This document shows positions 25,687-34,133 of a DNA stretch of 64,000 nucleotides, in pieces; position 1 is the first letter of the stretch; every line of letters starts with the position of its first letter. The notes beneath the pieces were generated by a model, which was not told the DNA's origin, ran no database searches, and saw nothing but the letters and a program-made list of their open reading frames with translations. The position numbers and the translations under genes are program-made. The stretch is from Pseudomonadota bacterium (lineage in GTDB: Bacteria > Pseudomonadota > Gammaproteobacteria > Burkholderiales > Burkholderiaceae_C): the NCBI GenBank assembly GCA_020161065.1, contig JAIUPH010000008.1:186001-250000 (forward strand), written 5' to 3'.

Positions 25687-26506
25687 ACGGCCGCCCGCTG
25701 CTGCCCGCCATCCGCCGCAGCGTCGGCAGCCCGATGCCCGCCGCGTCGAAGCCGCCGTCGGCCGCCACCAGCTGACCATTGACGTAACTGGCCGCCGGGC
25801 TGCAGAGGAAGCCCACCACCTGGGCGATTTCCTCGGGCGTGCCGTAGCGGTTGAGCGGAATCGCGTCGTGGTAGTCGGCGCGGATCGCCGCGGTGTGCAC
25901 GAGCTTGGCCATCGCGGTGTCGACCGGGCCCGGCGCCACCACGTTGACGCGGATGCCCACGTTGCCCAGCTCCACCGCCTGCTGCTTGCTGAGGTGGATC
26001 ACCGCCGCCTTGCTGCTGCCGTAGGCCACGCGCAGCGTGCTGGCGCGCAGCCCGGAGATCGAGGCGATGTTGACCACCGCGCCGCCGCCGCCGCGGCGCA
26101 TCAGCGGCACGCAGGCCTGGGTGCAGAGGAACACGCCGTCGAGGTTGGTCGCCATCACCTCGCGCCATTCGGCGAACGTGGTCTCGACCAGCGGCTTGAA
26201 GACGGCCACGCCGGCGTTGTTGACCAAGCTGTCCAGGCGGCCGAAGCGCGCGTCCAGCGCGGCCACGGCCTGCGCCACCTGCGCGGGGTCGGACACATCG
26301 GCGTGCAGCGCCAGCACGGCGTCGGGCCGGGCCAGCGCGGCCTCGGCGCGGCGCAGCTCGGCGCCGTCGCGGTCGAGCAGCGCCACGCGCTGGCCCTGGG
26401 CCAGGAACCATTCGGCCACGGCCAGGCCGATGCCGCGCGCGGCGCCGGTGACCAGGGCGACGGGCGTGGCGTGCGTGGCGGACGAAGCAGCGGAAGCGGC
26501 GGTCAT
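25685..26506 (-). CDS. Short-chain dehydrogenase/reductase
   Basis: A 273-residue classical SDR: cofactor motif TGAARGIG, NNAG (LVNNAGVAV), catalytic Ser in VVNIASISG and Tyr-x-x-x-Lys in VAYGSSKAAV, then the C-terminal PGPVDTAM. The residue after the second strand is Asp (ALLDRDGAE), which favours NAD(H). The start is ATG 26506; an in-frame ATG at 26542 would add 12 residues and lies nearer a GGAGGAAGG sequence. It is divergent from the TRAP transporter genes, so its substrate may be the transported acid or alcohol. Confidence 0.88.
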   Translation of the reverse strand: MTAASAASSATHATPVALVTGAARGIGLAVAEWFLAQGQRVALLDRDGAELRRAEAALARPDAVLALHADVSDPAQVAQAVAALDARFGRLDSLVNNAGVAVFKPLVETTFAEWREVMATNLDGVFLCTQACVPLMRRGGGGAVVNIASISGLRASTLRVAYGSSKAAVIHLSKQQAVELGNVGIRVNVVAPGPVDTAMAKLVHTAAIRADYHDAIPLNRYGTPEEIAQVVGFLCSPAASYVNGQLVAADGGFDAAGIGLPTLRRMAGSSGRP

Positions 26507-26599
26507 GGCGTGAGGCCCGGGGCGCTGGAAGACAAAGGTCATACTAATGGGCTTTCGTCCTTCCTCCAGCCCACAACACCCCCACACGGAGATCGATCG

Positions 26600-27616
26600 A
26601 TGATGACCACCACCCGCCGCCAACTTCTCGTCGCCGCCGGTGCCGGCGCCGCCGCCAGCCTGGGCGCCGGCGTGGCCTTCGCGCAGAAGGCCGAGTTCAG
26701 CTACAAGTTCGCCAACAACGTGCCGCTGACGCACCCGCTGAACATCCGCGGCAAGGAGGCGGTGGACGCGATCCGCGCCGAGACCAAGGGCCGCGTCGAC
26801 ATCCAGATCTTCCCCAACAACCAGCTCGGCGGCGACACCGACATGCTGAGCCAGCTGCGCTCCGGCGGCATCGAGCTGTTCACGCTGTCGGGGCTGATCC
26901 TGGCCACGCTCGTGCCGGCGGCCTCGATCTCGGGCATCGGCTTCGCGTTCCCCGACTACGACACCGTGTGGAAGACCATGGACGGCGAGCTGGGCAATTA
27001 TGTGCGTGCACAGATCGCCAAGTCGGGCCTGCTGGCGATGGACAAGATGTGGGACAACGGCTTCCGCCAGATGACCTCGTCGGTGAAGCCGATCCAGAGC
27101 GCGGCCGACCTGAAGGGCATGAAGATCCGCGTGCCGCCGTCGCCGCTGTGGACCTCGATGTTCAAGGCCTTCGACGCCGCGCCCACCTCGATCAACTTCA
27201 GCGAGACCTATTCGGCGCTGCAGACCAAGGTGGTGGAAGGCCAGGAGAATCCGCTGGCCATCATCAGCGTGGCCAAGCTCTACGAGGTGCAGAAGTACTG
27301 CTCGCTGACCAACCACATGTGGGACGGCTGGCACTTCCTGGCCAACCGCCGCGCCTGGGACAAGCTGCCCGAAGACCTGCGCGCCATTGTCGCCAAGCAC
27401 CTGAACGCCACCGCCATCAAGCAGCGCGCCGACGTCGCCGCGCTGAACGCCGGGCTGCAGAAGGAGCTGGCCGACAAGGGCATGGCCTTCAACCAGCCGA
27501 AGACCGACTCGTTCCGCGAGCAGCTGCGCAAGGCCGGCTTCTACGCCGAGTGGAAGGGCAAGTTCGGCGACGAGGCCTGGGCGCTGTTGGAACGCAGCGT
27601 CGGCAAGCTGGGCTGA
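26600..27616 (+). CDS. TRAP transporter solute-binding protein (DctP family)
   Basis: A 338-residue periplasmic protein starting at ATG 26600 behind ACGGAGA, with a Tat-type signal (TTRRQLLVAAGAGAAASLGAG). The mature part has the DctP/TakP layout: FSYKFANNVPLTHPLNIRG, IQIFPNNQLGGDTDMLSQL, and GMKIRVPPSPLW with the conserved Arg that binds a carboxylate. QTKVVEGQENPL follows. It should deliver an organic acid to the fused DctQM permease directly downstream (1-bp stop/start overlap). Confidence 0.92.
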   Translation: MMTTTRRQLLVAAGAGAAASLGAGVAFAQKAEFSYKFANNVPLTHPLNIRGKEAVDAIRAETKGRVDIQIFPNNQLGGDTDMLSQLRSGGIELFTLSGLILATLVPAASISGIGFAFPDYDTVWKTMDGELGNYVRAQIAKSGLLAMDKMWDNGFRQMTSSVKPIQSAADLKGMKIRVPPSPLWTSMFKAFDAAPTSINFSETYSALQTKVVEGQENPLAIISVAKLYEVQKYCSLTNHMWDGWHFLANRRAWDKLPEDLRAIVAKHLNATAIKQRADVAALNAGLQKELADKGMAFNQPKTDSFREQLRKAGFYAEWKGKFGDEAWALLERSVGKLG

Positions 27617-29505
27617 TGCACGCGGCGACTGACAAGGCGCCGCAACCAGTGACAGCGGCTGTCAGCGCGCCGCCGCCGCCGCGCGGCGCCCTGGCGCGCG
27701 CCGACCGCGTGCTGGGCTGGCTGGTGGAAGTGCCGGCCGCGGCGCTGGTGCTGGCCGACGTGGCGGTGCTGTTCGCCGGCGTGGTGGCGCGCTTCGTGCT
27801 GCACAAGCCGCTGGTGTGGTCCGACGAGCTGGCCTCGCTGCTCTTCCTGTGGCTGGCGATGCTGGGCGCGGTGGTGGCGCTGCGCCGCGGCGAGCACATG
27901 CGCATGACGGCGCTGGTGGCCGCGCTGGCGCCGCCGCGGCGCGCCTTCTACGAAACGCTGGCCATCGCCGCCTGCCTGGCCTTTTTGCTGATGCTGGGCT
28001 GGCCGGCCTTCGAGTACGCCTACGACGAAGCCGCCATCACCACGCCGGCGCTGGAGATCTCCAACGCCTGGCGCGCCGCGGCGCTGCCGGTGGGCGTGGC
28101 GCTGATGCTGGCCTTCTCGCTGCTGCAGCTGGCGCGCGTCGGCTCGTGGCGCCGCGTGGCGGCGGCGCTGGCTGCCATCGCCGCCATCGTGGCGCTGTTC
28201 TGGCTGGCGCGGCCGCTGTTCGAAGGGCTGGGGCGCTGGAACCTGCTGATCTTCTTCGTCGGCGTGGCCGCGGGCTGCGTGTTCGCCGGCATCCCGATCG
28301 CCTTCGCCTTCGGGCTCTCGACCTTCGGCTTCCTGGCGCTGACCACCGGCACGCCGCTGCCGGTGATCGTCGGCCGCATGGACGAAGGCATGTCGCACAT
28401 CATCCTGCTGGCGGTGCCGCTGTTCGTGTTTCTCGGGCTGCTGATCGAGATGACCGGCATGGCACGCGCGATGGTCGACTTCCTGTCCGGCCTGCTGGGC
28501 CACGTGCGCGGCGGCCTGAGCTACGTGCTGATCGGCGCGATGTACCTGGTCTCGGGCATCTCGGGCTCGAAGGCGGCCGACATGGCGGCCATCGCGCCGG
28601 CGCTGTTCCCCGAGATGAAGAAGCGCGGCGCCAAGGAAGGCGAGCTGGTCGCGCTGCTGGCCGCCACCGGCGCGCAGACCGAGACCGTGCCGCCCAGCCT
28701 GGTGCTGATCACCATCGGCTCGGTCACCGGCGTGTCGATCGCGGCGCTGTTCACCGGCGGCCTGCTGCCGGCCGCCGTGCTGGGCCTGGTGCTGTGCGCG
28801 GTGGTCGGCTGGCGCAGCCGCGGCGAAGACTTGTCGGGCGTGCAGCGCACCGCTTGGGGCGTGGTGGCGCGGCGCTTCGCCATCGCGCTGCCGGCGCTGG
28901 CGCTGCCCTTCGTGATCCGCACCGCGGTGGTGGAAGGCGTGGCCACCGCCACCGAGGTGTCGACGCTGGGCATCGCCTACGCGGTGCTGATGGGCTTGTT
29001 CGTCTACCGCCAGTTCCCGTGGCGGCAGCTCGGGCCGATGCTGGTGGCCACGGCCGCGCTGTCGGGCGCCATCCTGCTGATCGTCGGCACCGCCACGGCG
29101 ATGGCCTGGGGCCTCACGCAGTCGGGCTTCTCGCGCTGGCTGGCCGAGCTGATGGCCGCGCTGCCCGGCGGGCCGCCGATGTTCCTGGCCGTCTCGGTGC
29201 TGGCCTTCGTCGTGCTGGGCAGCGTGCTGGAGGGCATTCCGGCCATCGTGCTGTTCGGGCCGCTGCTGTTTCCCATCGCGCGCCAGCTCGGCGTGCACGA
29301 GGTGCACTACGCGATGGTGGTGGTGCTGGCTATGGGCCTGGGCCTGTTCGCGCCGCCGCTGGGCGTGGGCTACTACGCGGCCTGCGCCATCGGCCGCGCC
29401 AACCCGGACAGCGGCATCAGGCCCATCGTGGGCTACCTCGTCGCGCTGCTGGTCGGCGTGATCGTCGTCGCCGCGGTGCCGTGGCTGTCGATCGGCTTCC
29501 TGTAG
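27616..29505 (+). CDS. TRAP transporter fused DctQ-DctM permease
   Basis: A 629-residue membrane protein combining the small and large TRAP permease subunits. Residues 1 to about 200 form the DctQ part, four helices with FVLHKPLVWSDELASLLFLW. From about residue 210 to the end is DctM, with GIPIAFAFGLSTFGFLAL, LAVPLFVFLGLLIEMTG, YLVSGISGSKAADMAAIAP and MGLGLFAPPLGVGYY. It imports a carboxylate with a sodium or proton gradient. The ATG overlaps the DctP stop (TGATG). Fused DctQM proteins are known in the family, so this is a normal variant. Confidence 0.92.
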   Translation: MHAATDKAPQPVTAAVSAPPPPRGALARADRVLGWLVEVPAAALVLADVAVLFAGVVARFVLHKPLVWSDELASLLFLWLAMLGAVVALRRGEHMRMTALVAALAPPRRAFYETLAIAACLAFLLMLGWPAFEYAYDEAAITTPALEISNAWRAAALPVGVALMLAFSLLQLARVGSWRRVAAALAAIAAIVALFWLARPLFEGLGRWNLLIFFVGVAAGCVFAGIPIAFAFGLSTFGFLALTTGTPLPVIVGRMDEGMSHIILLAVPLFVFLGLLIEMTGMARAMVDFLSGLLGHVRGGLSYVLIGAMYLVSGISGSKAADMAAIAPALFPEMKKRGAKEGELVALLAATGAQTETVPPSLVLITIGSVTGVSIAALFTGGLLPAAVLGLVLCAVVGWRSRGEDLSGVQRTAWGVVARRFAIALPALALPFVIRTAVVEGVATATEVSTLGIAYAVLMGLFVYRQFPWRQLGPMLVATAALSGAILLIVGTATAMAWGLTQSGFSRWLAELMAALPGGPPMFLAVSVLAFVVLGSVLEGIPAIVLFGPLLFPIARQLGVHEVHYAMVVVLAMGLGLFAPPLGVGYYAACAIGRANPDSGIRPIVGYLVALLVGVIVVAAVPWLSIGFL

Positions 29506-29565
29506 AGACGGTCGCGACAACATCGTGTTGCAAGGGGCAAGGGCCAACGCGCTAGCGTCGGCCGC

Positions 29566-30252
29566 ATGTTCGCCCGTTCATCGTCCGTCATCGTCGATTC
29601 GTACAGCGCGCGCCGCGCGCGCAAGAAGTTGCCGCGCTGGCTGTTGCTGCTGGCCGCCGGCATTGCCGCCGGTGCCGGCGGCGTGCTGCTGGCGCAGGAG
29701 CGCTGGCTGCCGCCGCGGCTGTCGGCCGCCGAATCGGCGCGCCTGGCCAGCGCCTTCGACGATGCCGACCGCGAACGCCTGCAACTGCGCCAGCAGCTCG
29801 CCGAGACGCAGGCGCGACTGCAGCAGGCGCAAGGCCAGTTGCAACAGCTCGGCGAGACCGACCAGGCGCGCCGCCGCGAGCTGGCGGCGCTGCGCGAAGA
29901 CTTCGGCGCGCTGGTCGACGCGCTGCCGCCCGACCCGCGCGGCGGCGCGGTGCAGGTGCGCGCCGCGCGCTTTCGCGCCGAGGACGGCAAGCTGGGCTAC
30001 GACATCGTGCTGACGCGCAACGGCAGCGCCCCGTGGAACGGCGTGCTGCAACTCGTGCTGAGCGGCAGCGCCGGCAACCCCAACGCCAGCGCGCGGCTGG
30101 AGCCGCTGCCGGTGCGCATCGAACGCCACGCCAGCCTGCGCGGCAGCCGCCCGCTGCCCGCGGGGCTGGCGGACGCGCGCCAGGTCAGCATCCAGGTGCT
30201 CGACCGGCCGCAAGGGCAGTTGATGGGGATGCGGGTGATGAACCTGCGCTGA
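29566..30252 (+). CDS. Membrane-anchored coiled-coil protein (DUF6776-like)
   Basis: A 228-residue protein with one N-terminal transmembrane helix (WLLLLAAGIAAGAGGVLL). A coiled coil follows at about residues 65-115 (LQLRQQLAETQARLQQAQGQ...), then a beta-rich C-terminal domain (VQVRAARFRAEDGKLGYDIV...QLVLSGSA). The architecture matches a betaproteobacterial family of unknown function that I associate with DUF6776. The C-terminal domain is probably periplasmic. It lies alone between the TRAP genes and the aldehyde dehydrogenase gene. Confidence 0.72.
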   Translation: MFARSSSVIVDSYSARRARKKLPRWLLLLAAGIAAGAGGVLLAQERWLPPRLSAAESARLASAFDDADRERLQLRQQLAETQARLQQAQGQLQQLGETDQARRRELAALREDFGALVDALPPDPRGGAVQVRAARFRAEDGKLGYDIVLTRNGSAPWNGVLQLVLSGSAGNPNASARLEPLPVRIERHASLRGSRPLPAGLADARQVSIQVLDRPQGQLMGMRVMNLR

Positions 30253-30265
30253 CGCGCTTGCCGGA

Positions 30266-30308
30266 AGTCGGCCGCGCGGACGAAAGCCCGCCGCGGGCGT
30301 GTGCATGC
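30266..30308. repeat. Diverged partial copy of the 3.7-4.0 kb palindromic repeat
   Basis: AGTCGGCCGCGCGGACGAAA and the bases after it parallel 3982-4024, the right arm of the element at 3646-4044, with several substitutions (GCCCGCCGCGGGCGTGTGCAT against CCCCGCCGGGGGCCTGCGCAC). Only this arm is present. It lies upstream of the aldehyde dehydrogenase gene. Confidence 0.6.
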
Positions 30309-30374
30309 CGCCCCCCTCCTAGAATCGTTCGCGAGCGTTTCCTCTCCCACCCCTCGCAGCGAAAGACCCTCACC

Positions 30375-31808
30375 ATGCGCGACTACCTGAAGTTCTACAT
30401 CGACGGCCAATGGGTGGACCCGGCCGCGCCGCGGACGTTGGACGTCATCAACCCCGCCACCGAGGCCGTGGCCGGCCGCATCAGCCTGGGGTCGGCGGCC
30501 GACGTCGACCGCGCCGTGAAGGCCGCGCGGCGCGCCTTCGACGCATATTCGCAGACCTCGGTGACCTCGCGCATCGCGCTGCTGGAAGCGCTGATCGCCG
30601 AGTACCAGAAGCGCTACGCCGACATGGCCGCCGCCATCACCGAAGAGATGGGCGCCCCCGCCGTGCTGGCGCAGAAGTCGCAGGCGGCGATGGGCCTGGC
30701 CCACCTGCAGACCGCGCTGGCGGTGCTGAAGGACTACCACTTCGAAGAGCAGCGCGGCACCACGCTGATCCGCAAGGAACCGATCGGTGTCTGCGCCTTC
30801 ATCACGCCGTGGAACTGGCCGGTCAACCAGATCGCCTGCAAGGCCGCGCCGGCGCTGGCCGTGGGTTGCACGATGGTGTTGAAGCCGAGCGAGATCGCGC
30901 CTTTCTCGGCGCAGATCTGGACCGAGATCGTGCACGCCGCCGGCGTGCCGGCGGGCGTGTTCAACCTCGTCAACGGCGACGGGCCGACGGTGGGCAGCGC
31001 GCTGAGCGCGCACCCCGAGGTCGACATGGTCTCGTTCACCGGCAGCACGCGCGCCGGCATCGAGGTGGCGCGCAACGCCGCGCCCACGGTCAAGCGCGTG
31101 CACCAGGAACTGGGCGGCAAGAGCCCCAACATCATGCTGCCCGACGCCGACCTGCAGCGTGCCGTGACCGCCGGCGTGCGCGGCGTAATGAACAACTCCG
31201 GCCAGAGCTGCAACGCGCCGACGCGCCTGCTGGTGCCCAAGGCGCGCATGAACGAGGCGCTGGCCATCGCCCGCAAGGCGGCCGAGGCCACCACGGTGGG
31301 CGCGCCCGACAGCGGCGCCACGCTGGGCCCGGTGGTGTCGGCCGCGCAGTGGGACAAGATCCAGACGCTGATCGGCAAAGGCCTGGAAGAAGGCGCCACG
31401 CTGGTCGCCGGCGGCCCGGGACGGCCCGAAGGCCTGGACAAGGGCTACTACGTCAAGCCCACGGTGCTGGGTGGCGTGACCAACGAGATGACGGTGGCGC
31501 GCGAGGAAATCTTCGGCCCGGTGCTGGTGATCATCGGCTACGACGACGTCGACCAGGCGGTGCGCATCGCCAACGACACGCCTTACGGCCTGGCGGCCTA
31601 CGTGTCGGGCGCCGACTTGGAGCAGGTGCGCGCCGTGGCACGCCGCCTGCGCGCCGGCCAGGTCAACATCAACAGCGCGCCGACCGACCTGATGGCGCCG
31701 TTCGGCGGCTTCAAGCAGTCGGGCAATGGCCGCGAATGGGGCGACCATGCCTTCGGCGAATTCCTGGAAGTGAAGGCGATGCTGGGCTATGCGCCCAAGG
31801 CCGCCTGA
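30375..31808 (+). CDS. NAD(P)-dependent aldehyde dehydrogenase
   Basis: A 477-residue ALDH of usual length. The catalytic Cys279 is in NNSGQSCNAPTR and the general base Glu245 in VHQELGGKSPN. ITPWNWPVNQ and MVLKPSEIAPFSA are the cofactor region, and EEIFGPVLVI and GGFKQSGNGREWG are typical of the superfamily. It oxidises an aldehyde to the acid. A possible -10 element (TAGAAT) lies near 30318. The substrate is not evident; it is monocistronic and converges with the OmpA-type gene. Confidence 0.92.
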   Translation: MRDYLKFYIDGQWVDPAAPRTLDVINPATEAVAGRISLGSAADVDRAVKAARRAFDAYSQTSVTSRIALLEALIAEYQKRYADMAAAITEEMGAPAVLAQKSQAAMGLAHLQTALAVLKDYHFEEQRGTTLIRKEPIGVCAFITPWNWPVNQIACKAAPALAVGCTMVLKPSEIAPFSAQIWTEIVHAAGVPAGVFNLVNGDGPTVGSALSAHPEVDMVSFTGSTRAGIEVARNAAPTVKRVHQELGGKSPNIMLPDADLQRAVTAGVRGVMNNSGQSCNAPTRLLVPKARMNEALAIARKAAEATTVGAPDSGATLGPVVSAAQWDKIQTLIGKGLEEGATLVAGGPGRPEGLDKGYYVKPTVLGGVTNEMTVAREEIFGPVLVIIGYDDVDQAVRIANDTPYGLAAYVSGADLEQVRAVARRLRAGQVNINSAPTDLMAPFGGFKQSGNGREWGDHAFGEFLEVKAMLGYAPKAA

Positions 31809-31815
31809 ACCTCCG

Positions 31816-31836
31816 AACCCGCCGGAATAACGGGTT
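31816..31836. terminator. Small hairpin between converging genes
   Basis: AACCCG (31816-31821) and CGGGTT (31831-31836) can pair, in the 36-bp gap between the converging aldehyde dehydrogenase and OmpA-family genes. There is no T-run, so termination is uncertain. Confidence 0.35.
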
Positions 31837-31844
31837 ATGCCGGA

Positions 31845-32843
31845 TCAGCCGCGCGGGCGCACCGGGTTCGCGTCCTGCGATATGTAGATCTCGACGCGGC
31901 GGTTCAGCGCGCGGTTCGAATCGGTGGTGTTGTCGGCGATCGGGTACGACTCGCCGTAGCCGCGCACCGCGATGCGCGTCGCCGCCACGCCCATGCCCGC
32001 CAGCGTGGCCGACACCGCTTCGGCGCGGCGCTGCGACAAGGCCAGGTTGGCGGCGTCGCTGCCCACGCTGTCGGTGAAGCCTTCGATCAACACCTGCCGC
32101 TCGGGGTGCGCCTGCAGGTAGGCGGCCAGCTTCTGCAGCGAGGCCTGTGCCGTCGGCCTGACCTCCGCGCGGCCGAACTCGAACAGCACGTCGCCCAGCG
32201 TCACCAGCATGCCGCGGTCGGTGGGCTTGGCCTGCAGTTCGGCCAGTTGCTGCTGCAACTCGGCCGTCTGCTGGCGCGCGCTGGCCTCGCTGGCCTGCGC
32301 CTGCGCCGCCTGCGCGCGCGCCGCGTCGGCCTGCGCCTGCGCGGCATCGGCCTGCTGCTGCGCCGTCATCGCCTGCTGGCGCGCGCTGCTGGCCTGCTGC
32401 TGCGCCATCGTCGCCTGCTGGCGCGCGGCGCTGGCGTCGGCCTGCGCGCTGGCGGCCTGCGCCTGGGCGCGGCGCGCTTCGGCGGTGCGCGCATCGGCTC
32501 GGGCGCGCTCGCGGTCGGCCTCGGCGCCCTTGATGGCGTCTTCGTTGCGCTTGGCCTGGGCCACGGCCATCGCCGTCTCGGCCTGGCGGCGCGCCACGTA
32601 GGCGGCGCTTTCCACGTCGGCCAGCGGTTCGCCCTTGGCGTTGAGTTCGTCGGCGCGCCGCAGGCTGTCGCCGGCGCGCTTCAGCTCCAGCGGCGCGTTG
32701 CCGAGCACCTGGCCGTCGGATTGCGCGCGCTGCACCGCGTCGCGCGCGGCCAGCAGTTCGGGCGGCGGCGTTCGGTCGCTGGCGCAGGCCGCCAGCAGCG
32801 CCGCCGCGGCCAGCGCGCTGAGCTTGAGAAGGGTCTTGTTCAT
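31845..32843 (-). CDS. OmpA-family lipoprotein with DUF4398-like N-terminus and coiled coil
   Basis: A 332-residue lipoprotein. The signal ends in a lipobox (ALLAACAS). A DUF4398-like helical region (ARDAVQRAQSDG...) leads into a long Ala/Gln-rich coiled coil (about residues 95-210, many AQQQA/ARQQA units). The C-terminal OmpA domain (LFEFGRAEVRPTAQASLQKL, FTDSVGSDAANLALSQRRAE, NRRVEIYI) binds peptidoglycan. ATG 32843 is preferred over 32861 because GAGGAA precedes it. It would tether the outer membrane to the cell wall. The smaller DUF4398 lipoprotein gene lies 70 bp upstream. Confidence 0.9.
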   Translation of the reverse strand: MNKTLLKLSALAAAALLAACASDRTPPPELLAARDAVQRAQSDGQVLGNAPLELKRAGDSLRRADELNAKGEPLADVESAAYVARRQAETAMAVAQAKRNEDAIKGAEADRERARADARTAEARRAQAQAASAQADASAARQQATMAQQQASSARQQAMTAQQQADAAQAQADAARAQAAQAQASEASARQQTAELQQQLAELQAKPTDRGMLVTLGDVLFEFGRAEVRPTAQASLQKLAAYLQAHPERQVLIEGFTDSVGSDAANLALSQRRAEAVSATLAGMGVAATRIAVRGYGESYPIADNTTDSNRALNRRVEIYISQDANPVRPRG

Positions 32844-32913
32844 GATGGGGTTCCTCGTCACGCGATGGACACGACGTGATGTCGCGATCGCGCGGTGTTC
32901 AGAGCTTGGCCGT

Positions 32914-33309
32914 TCAGGGCTTGGCCAGTTCGGCGCGCAGCGCGCGGATGCTTTCGCGCAACTCGTTGAGCGCCACGTCGGAGCGCTTGGCGCGCGCCCG
33001 CGCTTCGGCCAGCGTGGCGTCGGCCTCGGCCTGCTCGGCCAACTGGCGCGCCAGCACGTAGTCCTTGTCGGCCATCGCGCGGTTGGCGCGCGCCATCTTG
33101 TCGCGCGCGGCGGCCATCTCGACCGGCGCCTCGGCCGCCGCCGGGCCGCTGGCGCGGTCGACCGCGGCGCGGCTCACCGCCATCTGCTCGCGCGGCGGCG
33201 GCACGCTGGAGCAGGCGGCCAGGGCCAGGGTGGCGACGGCCAGCGCCGCCAGCGCGGCGCGCGGCCGGCGCAGCCGTGAGGACGATCGACGGTCGTTCGG
33301 AAGATTCAT
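32914..33309 (-). CDS. DUF4398 lipoprotein
   Basis: A 131-residue lipoprotein with a basic N-terminus, hydrophobic core and lipobox LALAACSS. A helical DUF4398 domain follows (MAVSRAAVDRASG, MAAARDKMARANRAMADKDY, AEQAEADATLAEARARAK). Its leader AGGAGCTTTGCG before the ATG resembles that of the small gene upstream (GGAGCTTTGCAA). It is probably co-expressed with the OmpA-type gene; the pair is common in proteobacterial envelopes, function unknown. Confidence 0.85.
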   Translation of the reverse strand: MNLPNDRRSSSRLRRPRAALAALAVATLALAACSSVPPPREQMAVSRAAVDRASGPAAAEAPVEMAAARDKMARANRAMADKDYVLARQLAEQAEADATLAEARARAKRSDVALNELRESIRALRAELAKP

Positions 33310-33372
33310 CGCAAAGCTCCTGCAGTTGACTTGCAGTCATTCGTTGGTTGCATGGCACGCCCATTCGTTGCA

Positions 33373-33534
33373 TCAGGGCGCATCGCCATCGTCGAAGAGC
33401 TGCTGAGAGGCCTGCACCGCGGCCACGTCCAGCATGCCGTGCGCGTCGGGCTGCACCGCGGCGGCGGCCACGGCCGACAGCGTGATCAGCAGCGTGGCGA
33501 CAGGGGCCAGGAGGCGGGTGGTCATGCGGTTCAT
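33373..33534 (-). CDS. Small exported protein (53 residues), unknown
   Basis: ATG 33534 follows GGAGC at good spacing. The product has a signal-peptide-like start (MTTRLLAPVATLLITLSAVAAAAV) and a short acidic mature part (VQASQQLFDDGDAP). No family is recognised. It is first of three leftward envelope genes and shares a similar ribosome-site leader with the DUF4398 gene. Confidence 0.5.
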   Translation of the reverse strand: MNRMTTRLLAPVATLLITLSAVAAAAVQPDAHGMLDVAAVQASQQLFDDGDAP

Positions 33535-33601
33535 TTGCAAAGCTCCGACGGCGGCGTTTCGATGACCTTCACTGTGCCGGGGCGGCCCCGGCAGGCCCAT
33601 C

Positions 33602-33628
33602 GTCCGACGCCGGATCCGCTTGTCGGAC
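33602..33628. promoter_or_regulatory. Inverted repeat GTCCGAC-N13-GTCGGAC
   Basis: Perfect 7-bp arms at 33602-33608 and 33622-33628, in the 197-bp gap between the divergent small exported protein and BLUF-like genes. Related half-sites occur upstream of the BON gene (40103-40132). A TTGACA at 33651-33656 could be the -35 of the rightward gene, but no well-spaced -10 is seen. Confidence 0.35.
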
Positions 33629-33731
33629 AAGGCCGACACGCCACCATCTTTTGACATCGATGGCGATTCGGCCCGTCCTAGAGTGGCCGCCCTCGCAAGC
33701 AGTACCCCACCGCAACCGCGGTGAACACCCG

Positions 33732-34127
33732 ATGCAGCAGATCCGGCAACTGGTGACCTGCGGCCAGCTCGGCCTGACCGACACGGGCCGCGCGCTGCCG
33801 CGCTGGCTGGTCCAGGCGCGGCATGAATGCGCCCGCCTCGGCGTGGCCGGCGGGCTGTTGTTCGACGGCGAAAGCTGGGTGCAGCTGTTCGAAGGGCCGC
33901 CCGAGGCCGTGCAGCCCTTGTGGACGCTGCTGCAGATCGCGGTGGACCTGGGGCTGCAAGGCGTGCTGCTCGACCGCCACCACGCCGGCGCGCAGGCCGG
34001 CAGCCACTGGCAGATCGGCTACGTCGATCCGCCGCTGCTCGCCGGCCTGGCCGCGCAGGTGGTCGACCCCGGCGCCGAGGCCGTGGTCGCCTTCATGGCG
34101 GCGCTGCAGGCCTGCGACGCCAGCTGA
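33732..34127 (+). CDS. BLUF-fold protein lacking the photochemical residues
   Basis: A 131-residue protein with the BLUF outline: IRQLVTCGQ, a helix of 'ARHEC' type, GVAGGLLFDGESWVQLFEGP and then a second helix. BLUF photosensors bind FAD and use a Tyr in the first strand, an Asn in the helix and a Gln in the third strand. Here the Gln is kept (VQLFEGP), but Thr or Val stands at the Tyr position and Arg at the Asn position. A light response is therefore unlikely. It may still bind a flavin or serve as a protein-protein module. ATG 33732 is chosen; an upstream GTG/ATG extension is possible. Confidence 0.72.
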   Translation: MQQIRQLVTCGQLGLTDTGRALPRWLVQARHECARLGVAGGLLFDGESWVQLFEGPPEAVQPLWTLLQIAVDLGLQGVLLDRHHAGAQAGSHWQIGYVDPPLLAGLAAQVVDPGAEAVVAFMAALQACDAS

Positions 34128-34133
34128 GCCGTG

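Noticed and set aside
33651-33684. TTGACA with TAGAGT as a sigma-70 promoter of the BLUF-like gene
   Set aside because: The spacer would be 22 bp, too long for a standard promoter; kept only as a remark.
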